Origin: Mactromeris polynyma
Lineage: Eukaryota > Mollusca > Bivalvia > Venerida > Mactridae
NCBI GenBank assembly: GCA_032209605.1
Contig: JASFXZ010000020.1
Span: 1,991,501-2,055,500 of the forward strand
Direction of reading: 5' to 3'
Length of the DNA: 64,000 nucleotides
Both the position numbers and the translations under genes were made by a program. Position 1 is the first letter of the stretch, and every line of letters begins with the position of its first letter. The notes below the pieces were generated by a model that saw only the letters and a list, made by a program, of their open reading frames with translations, was not told where the DNA came from and made no database searches. Below, one piece after another: positions 22,516 through 35,249 of the stretch.

Positions 22516-22625
22516 TACTTTATAACAATGTATTATGTTACTGAAATTATTTATAGAACACGACTTTATATGTAAAAAGAAAATATTTTGTAAAATGTAT
22601 GTTGAAATCACAGGTTCTATTTCAG

Positions 22626-23523
22626 ATCTTGTCAAGACAGTCACATCCATTCTTTACCAGACATGATTGACGCCATATTTAAGTTGTCTGACTGCAAACA
22701 GACGCACAGTCTTCTGAAAGATATGATGGTATCCATGGAAACTGCAAGTAAATCTCCAAATACCCAACTTCAACTTCAGAATTTGAAGAAAGCAAAGAAA
22801 GAAGCTTTAGGTCATGTCAGTACATTCCAAAAAGCATTAGAAGCCATCTTGAGTAAAATTGCCGAGTCGTCACGCAAAGAAATAGAAGTTGTATACAAAC
22901 AACTAGAAACAAATATTCTACAAGCCAAGCAAAGTGTTGATAGCATCTGTAAAGATTTGCAGACGACAGACGACAAGTTAAATAAATCAGAAGGAAATAG
23001 AGCCCAGCGTTTTGAAAATAAAATAAAAGAAGCAGACAGTGAGAAGATGAAGCAAGAATTACTACATAATACAGCCGTAGATATATCATTTATTCTTGAC
23101 CAATCATTGCTGGAATATATACAAGCTTTACAAGGTATTCGTCAAGAACTGAAACACGACCCCTACAATATCCAAGCTTTACAAGGTATTGGTCAAGTAC
23201 AGAAACATGGAAAGTAGAAACACGACGTCTACAAAATCAAAGGAAGTAGAGATATTACCATAAAACTTACTCATGATTCTAAGACATGCTGTTCCGCTGG
23301 ATGTTGTCTGACACAAGATAACCAACTACTTGTCACAGATCGAAAAAAATAAGAAACTAAAACGTATTGATATACAGAAGATGTCAGTTGTTGACTATTG
23401 TACTTTAGATTCTGCACCTGTTGGTGTATGTTGTATCAGTAAACATGAAGTTGCTGTTGCATGTTTGGAAGACAAGAAAATCCAGTTTGTTTCCATTCAT
23501 AACAAGATGACTCCTACAAGATA
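22626..23523 (+). pseudogene. Broken partial copy of the TRIM-like gene
   Basis: This follows exon 2 of the intact gene at 31368 closely: the same start after a TTTCAG acceptor and the same coiled-coil region. Breaks seen: a short in-frame deletion in the coiled coil, loss of some 17-residue repeat units, a CAG to TAG stop at 23215-23217, disruption around 23335-23345, and loss of most of the NHL propeller because the sequence jumps from TCCTACAAGATA to the 3' flank (GGAGTAATGTTCTG). No B-box exon is found upstream. The longest remaining frame is 184 codons. Confidence 0.85.
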
Positions 23524-24439
23524 GGAGTAATGTTCTGTTCTAACAACTACCGTGACAACAACTGTACATGTACTAGTATGTGGTTTGTTCTATTTTTAGA
23601 TAATATTATGTTATGTTTTATTTTAAGATGTAATCAAACACTTTGAGATAATATGACTGATAGATGTGTAGATAGAATATACTAAATTGTAAAATTAAAG
23701 GGAGGCACTGCAATTATGAATATTGAGATTTTGAGTGTAAGACTATGAATGATAATAAAATTAAATAAAATCCAATTAAACAGTGATACAAATGGTGTTA
23801 ACATAAATGGCAATGCATAAATAAGATAATTAAAAAAATATCTGTATTAAATTATTTTAGTATAGAGAACACCTGGTATTAAAAAGTAAAGACACTTTTT
23901 GCAAATCCCATTTAAATATCAGTTTATAATATCCGGTTTATAGTTTCTAATTATTATAAATTACTTGATTGTTTTATTTAAAATATATTAATGAACTACT
24001 GTATATGTGGCGCATTTCATGAATTTAAGAAATTTGTGAAACTATCCGACAGTTTAAATTTTCGAGTTCACAGAAGACAAGTTGTTTTACCTGTTCAATA
24101 TAACAATACATGTACTCAGTATGCTTTAACTCATGTACATATTACCTCTATATTTTAAGCCCCCTTCGAAGAAGAGAGGGCATATTGCTTTGCACATGTC
24201 GGACTGGCATAATGTTTTACATCTCATCTCTTGTCACCTTCGTTTCCATTCATTTCATAGCAATATATGCTTTTTCGTTCGTGTTTAATATCTTACTATG
24301 ATGAAACATGCAGAAATTTATAGTACAAATAAATACATATCTACTATCTTCTTACTTACAGTATCTACCCTCAATGTGGCCCCATCTTACCCATCATTAT
24401 GTGTTAGACTTGCAGAAGATTACCCAGATTGAATCATGT

Positions 24440-25110
24440 AGGTGGACAGAAAAGTCGCTTTAGAGCATACTTCTTCTCTTCAATCATTATAAACATTACA
24501 ATTCAACATAACATGTAATTCACTTTCTACAGGAATGTCATTACAAAAAGGACAAACTCTGTTTTCTTCAATCAAGTCCTCATAACGGCCAGTCTCAATA
24601 CGAATTCGGGCAACGACCAACGAGTAGGAGGCAACATCATTTTACAAATTGTTCAGTTTTATAGTCAGATTTAAAGAACATGTACAGTCATAATTTATTA
24701 GGACCGTGTCCAGACGGACCTTTAATATTCTGTAAACTAATATGCCATTCATTAACAAAGTTATTCGATGACACAATCTCGACATCTTGCACAAACGTAT
24801 AAGCAATGCGATTTTGTAAGCATATGTATCTCTTCCGATTGTTTACATTTAACAACGACTTTACATAATGATACCAGTTTTTACATGCATGGTTTGCCTT
24901 ACTGTATGCCCAGTGTGCATGCAGTACGTTTGGTAAACCTGGAATCTTCGATACGTGCTAATTTTGACCAGTACAGTGCAATAAATTTCCATTGATGGTG
25001 TGAGAATGTTAGAACAGAACAGACTTTTATTTAGATTTATACATACAGTATACATCGTCTCAAATCTTTATAATAAATCATTGTCACATGTGCATGATCA
25101 GTGAAAATTG
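24440..25110 (-). mobile_element. LINE 3'-end fragment (in copy P)
   Basis: The reverse strand encodes pieces of a LINE C-terminal domain: RIRIETGRYEDLIEENRVCP, then a C-x2-C...H-x4-C zinc-finger-like pattern and HVMLNC, with matching upstream segments. The frame is broken. The same fragment is in copy Q (34200-34870), so it was duplicated with the segment. Confidence 0.7.
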
Positions 25111-25156
25111 CAACACAAAACAAACTTGGATAAGGATATGGATAGGTGTATAGTAT

Positions 25157-25499
25157 ATATAGAGAATCTCGGGTTACTGTCCGGTGAGAACAATGTTATC
25201 AGGCGAGGTGATATCGTTTGTGGTGGCGAGCTTTAGCGAGTCACCACGAACGATATCGCCGAGTCTGATAACATTGTTCGAGCCGGACAGTAACTTGAGA
25301 TTCTATTTATCATGAAACTTAATTTTCCGAGCATGTTTTAGTGTGTCTTTACCTAAAATTTAGTGTTCAATCCGCTAATGTGATTGTGGGCGGAGCTTAA
25401 AAGTGTTATCATGCTACTAGCAGCCTATTGACCTGAGAACACTTTATGTTATCAGGTCATGTGTTATCAGTCTGTTACCATGGTAGTTGCATGATAAAT
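25157..25499 (+). mobile_element. 343-bp hairpin element, copy 1
   Basis: The first 155 bases fold into a long hairpin: ACTGTCCGG...GAACAATGTTATCAG and GTGGTGG on one arm meet mirror sequences on the other. The other 190 bases are single-copy in the element. Copy Q lacks it at 34884/34885 (GTGTATAGTAT|TACTATAAC). A reverse copy at 35584-35927 differs at about one base. Class unknown. Confidence 0.8.
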
Positions 25500-25549
25500 T
25501 ACTATAACTATATTTATGTTTTATGTTCATATTATTGTTGTTGTTACAT

Positions 25550-26420
25550 ACATCATTATACTTTAATCACACACATTTCGATAACTACAAAAACAAACTG
25601 ACAGTGTAAACAGTTTAAATTCAGAAAAACAGTTCATTTCACCACGGATAAAAACGTGTCCATTACCACAGAGCAAGTACATTTATAATTGCATTTCCCT
25701 GTCTCTGAAGTTAATTTATGTCACAGTGGTACAACAGTGTAATAGACTAGACAAACACAAGGTTTGATTGACTATATCTGCCATCTAACCAATGGCAGAC
25801 GTTTTAATAAATACAATAGTATTATAAATCAATAGAAAATATAGTGACCAACAGTGACATAAAGTTGGACTGACTAGTCCACAAAACATACAATAATTGT
25901 ATAAGAAATAGGTGGGTGGAGGGGAGGAAACGAGGAAAAATAAAAAAGCTTCTCTGAAAATAATGCGTGAATAGCGTCTTGGCGAAGAACTGTGAATGAA
26001 GCCAAAAGATGTGAAAGTCACGAAAAGTGACAATTAACCCAAATATGCACAAAGAGTAACCTATGGCCCCCATCCACCTTTAACAGCACATATACAAAGT
26101 AAATAATATTGATTGCAAATATAAACTACTTTATCTCACTCTGTTCAATAAATTGTGGTTTTATAATTGCATTTCCCTGTCTCTGAAGTTAATTTATGTC
26201 ACAGTGGTACAACAGTGTAATAGACTAGACAAACACAAGGTTTGATTGACTATATCTGCCATCTAACCAATGGCTTGTTACATACATCATTATACTTTAA
26301 TCACACACATTTCGATAACTACAAAAACAAACTGACAGTGTAAACAGTTTAAATTCAGAAAAACAGTTCATTTCACCACGGATAAAAACGTGTCCATTAC
26401 CACAGAGCAAGTACATTTAT
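25550..26420 (+). repeat. A-B-C-B-A duplicated block
   Basis: Block A (ACATACATCATTATACTTTA, 25550-25683) is followed by B (ATTGCATTTCCCTGTCTCTG, 25683-25796), unique C, B again at 26160-26273 and A again at 26274-26420. Copy Q has a single A and no B or C. Confidence 0.8.
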
Positions 26421-26629
26421 CAGTTAACAAGGATAGTAATGTGTGCACTGAAGTCGGCAACTATTAGACATAAGTCTAAAAAACTACAAAAAGACCAATA
26501 AAAGCAATAAATCTTATTTACATAATAAGAAAATACAAATACATAATCACAAACAAAATGTCCATCACCCATAAAACATAAAGTTCTGCGTTATACACAT
26601 AAATCAGGGTCGAAACGTCTTATACAAAT

Positions 26630-26890
26630 CAGGGATCGAGATGTCTTAGGGGTCGAGATGTCTTAGGGGTCGAGATGTCTTAGGGGTCGAGATGTCTCAG
26701 GGGTCGAGATGTCTTAGGGGTCGAGATGTCTTAGGGGTCGAGATGTCTTAGGGGTTGAAATCTCAGGGTCGAGATGTCTTGGGGGACGAAGTGTCAGGTT
26801 GAGATGTCTTAGAGGTCTAAGTGTTCGGGTCGCGATGTCTTAGGGGTCAAAGTGTCAGGGGTCGAACTGTCTCAGGGGTCGAAGTGTCTA
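26630..26890 (+). repeat. 17-bp motif array GGGGTCGAGATGTCTTA
   Basis: About a dozen copies; the first seven or eight are tandem and nearly identical, later ones are degenerate. Related arrays are at 22412-22515 (inverted) and 35250-35385. Confidence 0.85.
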
Positions 26891-27589
26891 GGAGCAAACT
26901 CGGGCACCACTGATTTAATTATTGATGGATCGCTGTATCAAATATGGTTGTCTGACCAGACGTTTCTCACAATTAGTCATGTACTGGGGGTGAAAATAAT
27001 CCATTCACCCTGTGACTGTCGTCGAATGGGCACGTGATAATTATAGGCCTACATACGAAATGGAAAGTCGCTCTTAGTGTATAGTTTTTATATTAATGAG
27101 GACAAGTTAAATATTGTCCGATTGTAACTGCCTTTCATCACCTTGACATGTTCTACATCGGGAACACAACATTTGAAAAAATCATGGGTTCATTACAACC
27201 GTACAAACCCTGATAGTCGTAGCAGTCGACATCCATTTGTCATTAACAAAGCTGTACAAGAAAATCATTGATGCAAAGCTTCAAAGGTCGCCGCTAAAGA
27301 ATTGAACAAGAGCAAAGGAAATGTAGAATGATATTTTGTTATTTACATTCATTTGTACAAAAAACATGTAACTAAAGCATTACAATCCATTTTAGTAGTA
27401 AACAAAAAATATTAATCTGTTTACAGACCCAGTTCCAACTTCTCTGTATGTAGCAAGGTCTTTGTTCACAAAAATAATAATATTTAAAATTACATTCTTT
27501 GAATCTTTTACAGCCTCCCCATGCAGATCTCCGGAAAAACAACAATCCACAAAACATAAGGCACTAAAGGAGGTCAAACGGTACACATA
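26891..27589. other. Unassigned accessory sequence
   Basis: No gene I can support. Short frames at 27372-27586 (minus) continue toward the envelope-like frame to the right but I cannot place them. Confidence 0.3.
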
Positions 27590-27919
27590 TTAAGGAACCA
27601 GTACAAGTTCAAGGAACAGTGTCAACACTTTTATAAATATCATGTGGATTTTACAGACTAAATAAAATCCACTGAACTTATCATGTAATAAATCTTGAAT
27701 ATGTAACAAAGTCTGTGACATAACTGATGGAGCAATTAAATGAGGTGACAGTTTACCCTCTACTAAATTATAAATGCCATCTAATAGTCCATTAAACAAA
27801 TATTCCAACTTTCTGGATTTCTCTATTTGTTTTGCAATCATAACACTCATGGTTGAGAATGACTTTTCCAGATTGTCCAAAGACTTATATATTTGAGTTT
27901 GAATATACTGAATTGCCAT
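27590..27919 (-). pseudogene. Possible retroelement envelope-like fragment
   Basis: A 109-codon minus-strand frame. The block around residues 45-75 (LLDGIYNLVEGKLSPHLIAP then a conserved-looking Gln/Leu helix) recalls the C-terminal ectodomain helices of envelope-like proteins in invertebrate retroelements. This is a weak recollection. No gag, pol or LTR is adjoined, so at best it is an isolated remnant. Confidence 0.3.
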
Positions 27920-28860
27920 TTCGGTTTTTTTTCATACCAACCACAATGTGCCCAATTCTACTATCCACAATATGCATGTTTGAACTGAGACGAATTTTAA
28001 TTATTAACGTTTTTTCAGAATTATTATAAATATTTTGTTTCAATAGCATCTCTTTGTCCAGACGTAGGAAGCCAGGTCCGACATAATTAAATAATGACTA
28101 TTAATCGCTTCATTTGATAACAAATCACCATTTTGTATAAACTGTTGATTGTTTGTAATTGCTATGTAGACAAATGTCTGGCTATACCATATTTCGGATA
28201 GTTGCGAACAAAAGCCCTTTTAGCACCTGTTTTCGATGAAGCCTTCAGCGTCTCATATTTGGACAGATGTTGCTCAAAATTTCATTGGCTACAATTCTTG
28301 ATAAAATTTTGTAACAGAGAATTTCAATGGTCTAGTCCCTTTTTGGCTCTTATGTAAAAATTGTGTCTTTCCTCGGTAAAGTCTTTCTTTATATTGACTT
28401 GACATGTATTAGGTTGCGTTAGTTACAATAAACGAGGAAAGTACACATCTTCTTGATTATTTTTATAGATCTCGGGAGAATGGTCCGTACGTGGAAGTCA
28501 CGGCACAAAATAAGAAGTTCTTCTTCGTTAATTCAAACTTCATTACGCTTAATAGTTTATGCTGATAAAACAACTTACATCTCACTGTAAAAAACTGAGA
28601 CAGACACAGACAGACCCATATATCGATTTTAAGCGTATTCTGATGGTTATGTGTGCCGAATTTATGTTAATAAACTGAAAAGACTGGTTATATAGCCCAG
28701 TTAAAATTATAGACAAAGAATTACACATTGAAGTATATCTTTATGAACCATCAGATCAATATAATAGGTGTGAACAAAAACCTGTATGTGTCTTTGCATG
28801 AAGGAACGGTGATTTCGGTTGCGACGAAATCATTGGTTATAACAGAGACCTCATTTAGGT
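27920..28860. other. Unassigned AT-rich sequence
   Basis: No gene or repeat recognised. Confidence 0.3.
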
Positions 28861-28875
28861 TTTTGGTTATAACAG

Positions 28876-29272
28876 AAAGGTTAAAAAGGTCAAATATCAA
28901 AATATACTGGATAATACAGCAGCGTGTGAATGTAACGGTAGTGGAGAACAGGAGAAGACCTATATAAGTCTTTGCCCATCGGTCTTACAGGGGGAGTTGA
29001 AGTGCACGAAGTGTTTACAAACCAGACATCGGTTTAACCAATGCGAGAACGATTGGGTTTGCAAACAATGCAACGGAATATGTCATAAACAATCCGAGTG
29101 CCAAGCTAACGAAAATGTCTCCCACAGGGAAAACGAGGCATCAGACGATGAGCCAAATGACAATCAGCAACTTCCAACTAGTTCGCCAACAAAAGTCGAC
29201 AAAACCAAAACCGGTGCGGTGCGCCAGTCTTACCAATCGTCACAGCCGAAGCGTGTCACGTGTACTAAGTGA
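28876..29272 (+). pseudogene. Retroelement ORF1/gag-like fragment with zinc knuckles
   Basis: An open frame runs through KCTKCLQTRHRFNQC and WVCKQCNGICHKQSEC, two CCHC-like knuckles of the style C-x2-C-x4-H-x4-C, followed by an acidic tail and a stop at 29270. There is no ATG in the preferred frame, so this is a remnant and not a host gene. The second knuckle reads GICHKQ where GHK is usual. Confidence 0.5.
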
Positions 29273-29275
29273 CCA

Positions 29276-30010
29276 GCCGCATATAGACAACTTTAAGTCG
29301 CTCTTAACATGCGAGCTAATTACCTTAATACATTTATATTTTTTCTCCCCTTTTCTATTAGTTTCATCAAATCCTTTCTCTACAATTATAGTTACAGTTT
29401 GATAATTTCGTGCATTTATGTTTTGTGAATATTCTTCTATGAAATGTAAGAATGTATAAGTCAAGAAGATCGGTTCTTATGTATATATAAACATAAGTAT
29501 CACATTTGTTATACATGTACATGTATATCTAAATTTGATGTATTATCTGATAATTGAATACGGTATATACACAGTAGTAATTTATGTATTGGTACCATTA
29601 TTGTATATAATGTTATTGCTAATAAACGGGCCTGCTTGGTCCCAAAAAGAATAAAAAGTTCGATCCTATGTAGGGCCTTCCTACGAGTCTGGTGGTATTT
29701 CATCCAATCGGTGGAAACGTGGTAATCTCAAGTTGCTGTATATACCCGGTCTTATGTAGTCACACTGTCTCCTAATGGAGCTATGGATAGGGCAAATCGT
29801 CCAATTTTCTTTCAATGACAGGTACAAGTTTGTTCTTCAATAAAGGCCTCCCCAGGAGAGTGTGTTGGTTCTACTGGTAACAGGTGAACTCATGGAGGTC
29901 TCAGGTACTCGAGTGTATCTGTATTTTGGGTGAACATAGCTTTTTGTTGCCTTACCTGACATTGATTTACCGATGCTAGCTTCCTACTTGATTGTACCTC
30001 TATACGGGGG
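29276..30010. other. Unassigned sequence before the TRIM-like gene
   Basis: No gene or clear repeat seen. Confidence 0.3.
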
Positions 30011-30016
30011 TTTCCA

Positions 30017-30292
30017 GTCAACTCGTACCGTAGTCAACTCGTACGTCGGTCAACTCGTACCGTTTTTGGTTAACTCGTACCGTGGTCAGCTCGTACCGTA
30101 GTTAACTCGTACCTTCATTTTTAACAGTTAGTATTAACAGTTATTCATTATAGAATTAAGTGTTACTGTATTTTCCTGTATTCGGTGAACAATTTTGAAC
30201 ATTATAACTATACTGGTAATGTTTGTCAGTACGAGTTGACCAAAAACGGTACGAGTTGACCGACGTACGAGTTGACTACGGTACGAGTTGAC
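30017..30292. mobile_element. Foldback element with GTCAACTCGTAC arrays
   Basis: Arms at 30017-30080 and 30229-30292 are 64 bp each and differ at one position. Each arm has four GTCAACTCGTAC or GTTAACTCGTAC units. The loop is about 150 bases and carries two more units on the left. The unit recurs in the array at 62716-63034. Confidence 0.8.
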
Positions 30293-30454
30293 CGGTTACC
30301 TATACGGGCCTCAATTCTTTATTGCTCAATGGTATAAGAGAGGTAATTATTGTATGTAACTATTGACGGCTAGCTGGCTGGCTTTTAGTTACGTATTCTT
30401 TCTCTTTTAGTAAGGACTACACCTATTTTCTAAAATCAAAGTCAAACACAGAAA

Positions 30455-30798
30455 ATGGCGTTTGGAGGGCGTTCTCTGCTGAAAATGTCGGATGAGGCAT
30501 TTGATTTTGTGTGTACTGCTTGTGCAGTAGAAAATACGACAGTAGAAGCTGTGAAATATTGTGTAGAATGCTGTGGATATTGTTGTAAGGCATGTACCGA
30601 CGACCACAAGAAGGTCCGAGTATTGAAGAAACACAATCTGATAGATGTTAGTCAAGGAAATCAAGCGGGCAGTCAACATTCAAGGTTGTTTGAAATTCCA
30701 ACTGAACAATGTAGCATACATAAAGGCAAAGTAGTGGACATGTACTGTGAAGGTCATGATGTTGTTGGCTGTTCTTCATGCTTCTTTAAACATCACAA
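30455..30798 (+). CDS. TRIM-like protein exon 1: B-box 1 and B-box 2
   Basis: The start is the ATG at 30455, shortly after a CTCTTTTAG acceptor-like site; a second ATG at 30485 is possible. It encodes a Cys-rich B-box-1-like region (C20, C23 to H60) and a B-box 2 beginning EQCSIHKGKVVDMYCEGHD and reaching the exon end (about residues 84-114). There is no RING domain, as in many lophotrochozoan TRIM-like proteins. Donor CACAA|GTAATG at 30799. The codon is completed by the first base of exon 2 and the B-box 2 zinc ligands continue as HHKSC. With exon 2 the protein is 620 aa. Confidence 0.88.
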
Positions 30799-30849
30799 GT
30801 AATGCTTTATTTACATCAATATCAACTTTACGTTAGAATTATAATTACC

Positions 30850-31035
30850 TCTACAGTACACTCCTCCCCCTTTCGGCATTATAGGCTCAACTACCATTGG
30901 CCGTCAAACACCGCTGCCAGCATGAAGTTAATCAAGTGGGAAAAGTATGCCCGATGTGGGGCTCGAACCAAAGGCCACCTACACACTAAACGGCACTCTA
31001 CTTACTTAGCTAAACGGGTGTCCGTCTCCCAATAC
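30850..31035 (-). mobile_element. tRNA-derived SINE, family S1, copy 3 (decayed)
   Basis: Reverse strand resembles 16676-16876 (CGTCAAACACCGCTGCCA, GGGGCTCGAACC, ACACTAAACGGCACTCTAC). It lies within the intron of the TRIM-like gene. Confidence 0.7.
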
Positions 31036-31367
31036 CACTACAATTAGATCTATACCTCTACAACACAAAAATACTGTGCTCGAACCCACGACCCTATAAC
31101 ACTTATATGGCCCTAGTCCAAAATATTAGACGTGAACATTTACATTTTTTAAAACTTATTTAATCATTTCCTATTTTAAATTTTAAATATTTAACAGGCA
31201 GAATTTATGGGTTTTTATCATTCATGATGTGTAATGAACCAAAACTGAATCAAGCTATAGATCTATATATGTTAAGTATGTTAAGTATGTCGGTGCTCAA
31301 TTTTAAATTGTTTAACACAAATAGCATCCTATGTTGTAAATGTAAATTATAAATCATTCCATTTTAG

Positions 31368-32886
31368 ATCTTGTCAAGACAGTCACATCCATTCTATACC
31401 AGACATGATTGACGCCATATTTAAGTTGTCTGACTGCAAACAGACGCACAGTCTTCTGAAAGGAATGATGGTATTCTTGGAAACTGCAAGTAAATCTCAA
31501 AATACCCAACTTCAGACTTTGAAGAAAGCAAAGAAAGAAGCTTTAGGTCAAGTCAGTACATTCCAAAAAGCATTAGAAGCCATCTTGAGAACAATTGCCG
31601 AGTCATCACGCAAAGAAATAGAAGTTGTATACAAACAACTAGAAAGAGAAATTCTACAAGCCAAGCAAAGTGTTGATAACATCTGTAAAGATTTGCAGAC
31701 GACAGACAACAAGTTAAATCAATCAGAAGGAAATAGAGCCCAACGTTTTGTTTGTACGAAAATTGCCCTAGAAAAAATAAAAGAAGCAGACGTTCAGAAA
31801 ATGAAGCAAGAATTACAACATAATACAGACGTAGAGATATCATTCATTCCTGACCAATCATTGATGGAATATATCCAAGCTTTACAAGGTATTGGTCAAG
31901 TACAAAAACACGACCCCTACAAAATCCAAGTTTTACAAGGTATTGGTCAAGGACAGAAACACGACCCCTACAATATCCAAGTTTTACAAGGTACTGGTCA
32001 AGTACAGAAACACGACCCCTACAGTATCCAAGCTTTACAAGGTATTGGTCAAGTACAGAAACATGGAAAGCAGAAACACGACGTCTACAAAATCAAAGGA
32101 AGTAGCTATATTACCATAAAACTTTCTCATGATTCTAAGGCATACAAGTCCTATGGATGTTGTCTGACACATGATAACCAACTACTTGTCACAGATTTTA
32201 ACAATAACAAGATAAAACGTATTGATATACAGAAGAAGTCAGTTGTTGACTATTGTACTTTAGATTCTGCACCTGTTGGTGTATGCTGTATCAGTAAACA
32301 TGAAGTTGCTGTTGCATGTCAGAGTTGGGGTGATAACAAGATCCAGTTTGTTTCCATTCATAACAAGATAACTCCTACAAGACAAATTAAAATGTATCAT
32401 GCTTGTTATGGTATTGCCTTCAATGATGGTCAGCTTTATGTGACAGATTGGGGTGCTTCACTCCATGTTTATGATATGACCGGTACCCTGTTGAAGACAA
32501 TCACACAAGACAATGCTGGGAATCTGCTGTTCAAGAATAGTCTACATGTTACATTCAATGAAAGTAGAGACAGAATGTTTGTTGGAGGTGGGGACAATGA
32601 ACTTGTATGTTTTGATGGGATGGGCAATTATTTGTCCACTATTACAGACACTGACATGGAGTATGTAGAGGGTGTATGTGTTGATGGTAGAGGAAACATG
32701 TTTGTAGTTGGGTCTAATTCACATAATGTTGTACAATACAGTGAGAATGGGAAGAAACTTGGTGAGGTTGTGAAGCAAGGAGATGGATTACAATATCCAA
32801 GCTCAGTGTGTTTTCATCAGGGACTGAATAGAATGTTCATTACCATGCAGGACAGTGATGTAGTGAAAATGTATGAACTAGAGTAA
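31368..32886 (+). CDS. TRIM-like protein exon 2: coiled coil, 17-aa repeats, NHL propeller
   Basis: Starts after the acceptor CATTTTAG in phase with exon 1. Residues about 128-280 are a Lys/Glu/Gln-rich coiled coil. Residues about 284-350 hold four tandem 17-residue units (IQALQGIGQVQKHDPYK type). Residues about 355-620 form an NHL-like propeller with repeated VTDFNNNKIKRID, VTDWGASLHVYD and GVCVDGRGNMFVVG blocks. B-box/coiled-coil/NHL proteins act as scaffolds or RNA-binding regulators, and such genes are strongly expanded in bivalves. Without RING, E3 activity is not expected. The copy at 22.6 kb is broken. A possible AATAAA is at 33210. Confidence 0.88.
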
Positions 32887-33209
32887 TCAAACATATTGTC
32901 AGATAACAGAGTTGTCCATTCTGTGTACATGTATTATTGATAGAATATAAGTAAAACTTACATCAAACTTAATAAGAGTAATGTTCTGTTCTAACAACTA
33001 CACAACAACTGTACAAATGTTATGTTTTATGTTTAGATGTAATCAAACTTCAAGATAATATGACAGTTATCATGTTTGTAACCTCTAAGATATAAATTGT
33101 CTTTTGTTTAAATACAGGATTTTAGTACTTTTTTAAAGGGGCATAACATGTTTTCTACTTTTCTCTGATAGCTGATAGAAAATATAAAAATGTAAAGTTA
33201 AAGTGAGGC

Positions 33210-33215
33210 AATAAA
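33210..33215 (+). promoter_or_regulatory. Possible polyadenylation signal of the TRIM-like gene
   Basis: AATAAA about 325 bases after the stop. Position only. Confidence 0.3.
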
Positions 33216-34199
33216 AGTATTAAAATTTAGATTTTTAGTATAATACTATGAATGATAATAAAATTAAATATATCCAATTAAACAGTGATAAAATTGTTGT
33301 TAACATAAATGGCATTGCATCAATAAGATAATTAAAAAACTATCTGTATTTTTGTATTAAATTATTTAAGTATAGAGAACACATGGTATTAAATAGTACA
33401 TGTAAATCTGCTCGCCCATATGGGAAACCCAGTGGCAAGGGTAAACAAACTCGACTCTTTAAATAGTAAAGACACGTTTTGCAAATCCCATTCAAATATC
33501 AGTTAATAATATCTGGTTTATAGTTTCTAATTATGTTATACATTACTTGATTGTTTTATTTGATATACATTAATGAACTGCTGTATATGTTCATGAGAAT
33601 GTTAGCGAATTTCATGAATACGAAAGTTGAGAAAATATTCGACTGTTTAATTTTCTGAGTTCACAGAAGACACGTTTTTTTACCTGACTATTCAATATAA
33701 CAATACATGTACTCTGTATGTTTTGACTCATGTACATATTACCTCTATATTTGTATGCACCTTTCGAAGAAGAGAGGGCATATTGCTTTGCACATATCGG
33801 TCGGGCATAATGTTTAACAAAACATATCTTGCCTCCTTCGTTTTCATTCATTTCATAGAAATATATGCTTTTTCTTTCGTTTCTAAAATCTTACTATGAT
33901 GAAACATGTAGAAATGTATAGTACACTAAATACATATATACATATCTTCATACTTACGGAATCTACCCGCAGTATGGCCCAATCTTACCCATCATTATCT
34001 GTTAGACTTACCCAGATTGAATCATGTAGGTGGACAGAAAAGTCATACAGTGAGCAAGAATGTCTTTGACCGTCTAGTAAAAGGACCAAGTGAACCCCTG
34101 TCAATTGGGATAAACTGTCTACATGCAATACCATGGTATTTAGGTCTTTGGTATGAACAATTTATCCGGACATATTCGCACCTCTAAAACAGTGTCGCT

Positions 34200-34870
34200 T
34201 TAGATCATAATTATTTCTTCTCTTAAATCATTATAAACAGTACAACTCCACATAACCGTTGATGTAATTAACTTTCTACAGAAGTGTCATTACAAAAAGG
34301 GCAAACTCTATTTTCTTCACTCAAGCTCTCATAACGACCAGTCTCAATACAAATTGGGGCAACCCCTTATCTAAACCTACTGAAAGCTGACCGGTGAGTA
34401 GGTGGCAAAATCATTGTACAGTATTGTTCAGTTTATAGTCAGATTTAAAGAACCTGTACAGTAATAATTTATTAGGACTGTGCCCAGACGAACCTGTTAC
34501 ATTCTGTAATCTAGTATGCCATTCATTAACAAAGTTATTCAATGACACAGTCTCGACATATTGCACAAACGTATTAGCAATGCGATTTTGTAAGCATATG
34601 TATCTTATCTAAAAACGACTTTACATAATGATACCAGTTTTTACATGCATGGTTTGCCTTACTGTATGCCCAGAGTGCAGTACGTTTGGTAAACCTGGAA
34701 ACTTCCATACGTGCTAATGTTGACGATGTGAGAATGTTAGAACAGACCAGACTTTTATTTAGATTTATACATACAGTATACATCGTCTCAAATCTTTATA
34801 ATAAATCATTGTCACATGTGCATGATCAGTGAAAATTGCAACACAAAACAAACTTGGATAAGGATATGGA
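34200..34870 (-). mobile_element. LINE 3'-end fragment (in copy Q)
   Basis: Same broken C-terminal LINE fragment as 24440-25110. Confidence 0.65.
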
Positions 34871-35249
34871 TAGGTGTATAGTATTACTATAACTATATTT
34901 ATGTTTTATGTTCATATTATTGTTGTTGTTACATACATCATTATACTTTAATCACACACATTTCTTTAAGTACAAAAACAAACTGACAGTGTAAACAGTT
35001 TAAATTCAGAAAAAACAGTTTATTTCACCACTGACAAAAGCGTGTCCATTACCACAGAGTACATTTATCAGTTAGCAAGGATAGTAATGTGTTCACAGAA
35101 GTGGGCAACTGTTCGACATAAGTCTAAAAACTGCAAAAAGACCAATACAAGCAATAAATCTTGTTTACATAATAAGAAAATACAAATACATAGTCACAAA
35201 CAAAATGTCCATCATCCATAAAACATAAAGTTCTGCGTTATACACATAA

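Larger units (their letters stand above)
22626..26660 (+). repeat. Segmental duplication 1, copy P
   Basis: Collinear with 31368-35290: TRIM exon 2, 3' flank, LINE tail, then ATACAAATACATA and the TCGACC-type array. Differences include the hairpin element at 25157, the A-B-C-B-A block at 25550-26420 and the gene deletions. Confidence 0.85.

Noticed and set aside
24110..24301. Hydrophobic 63-codon frame in copy P
   Set aside because: It is not conserved as a frame in copy Q (33710 onward).
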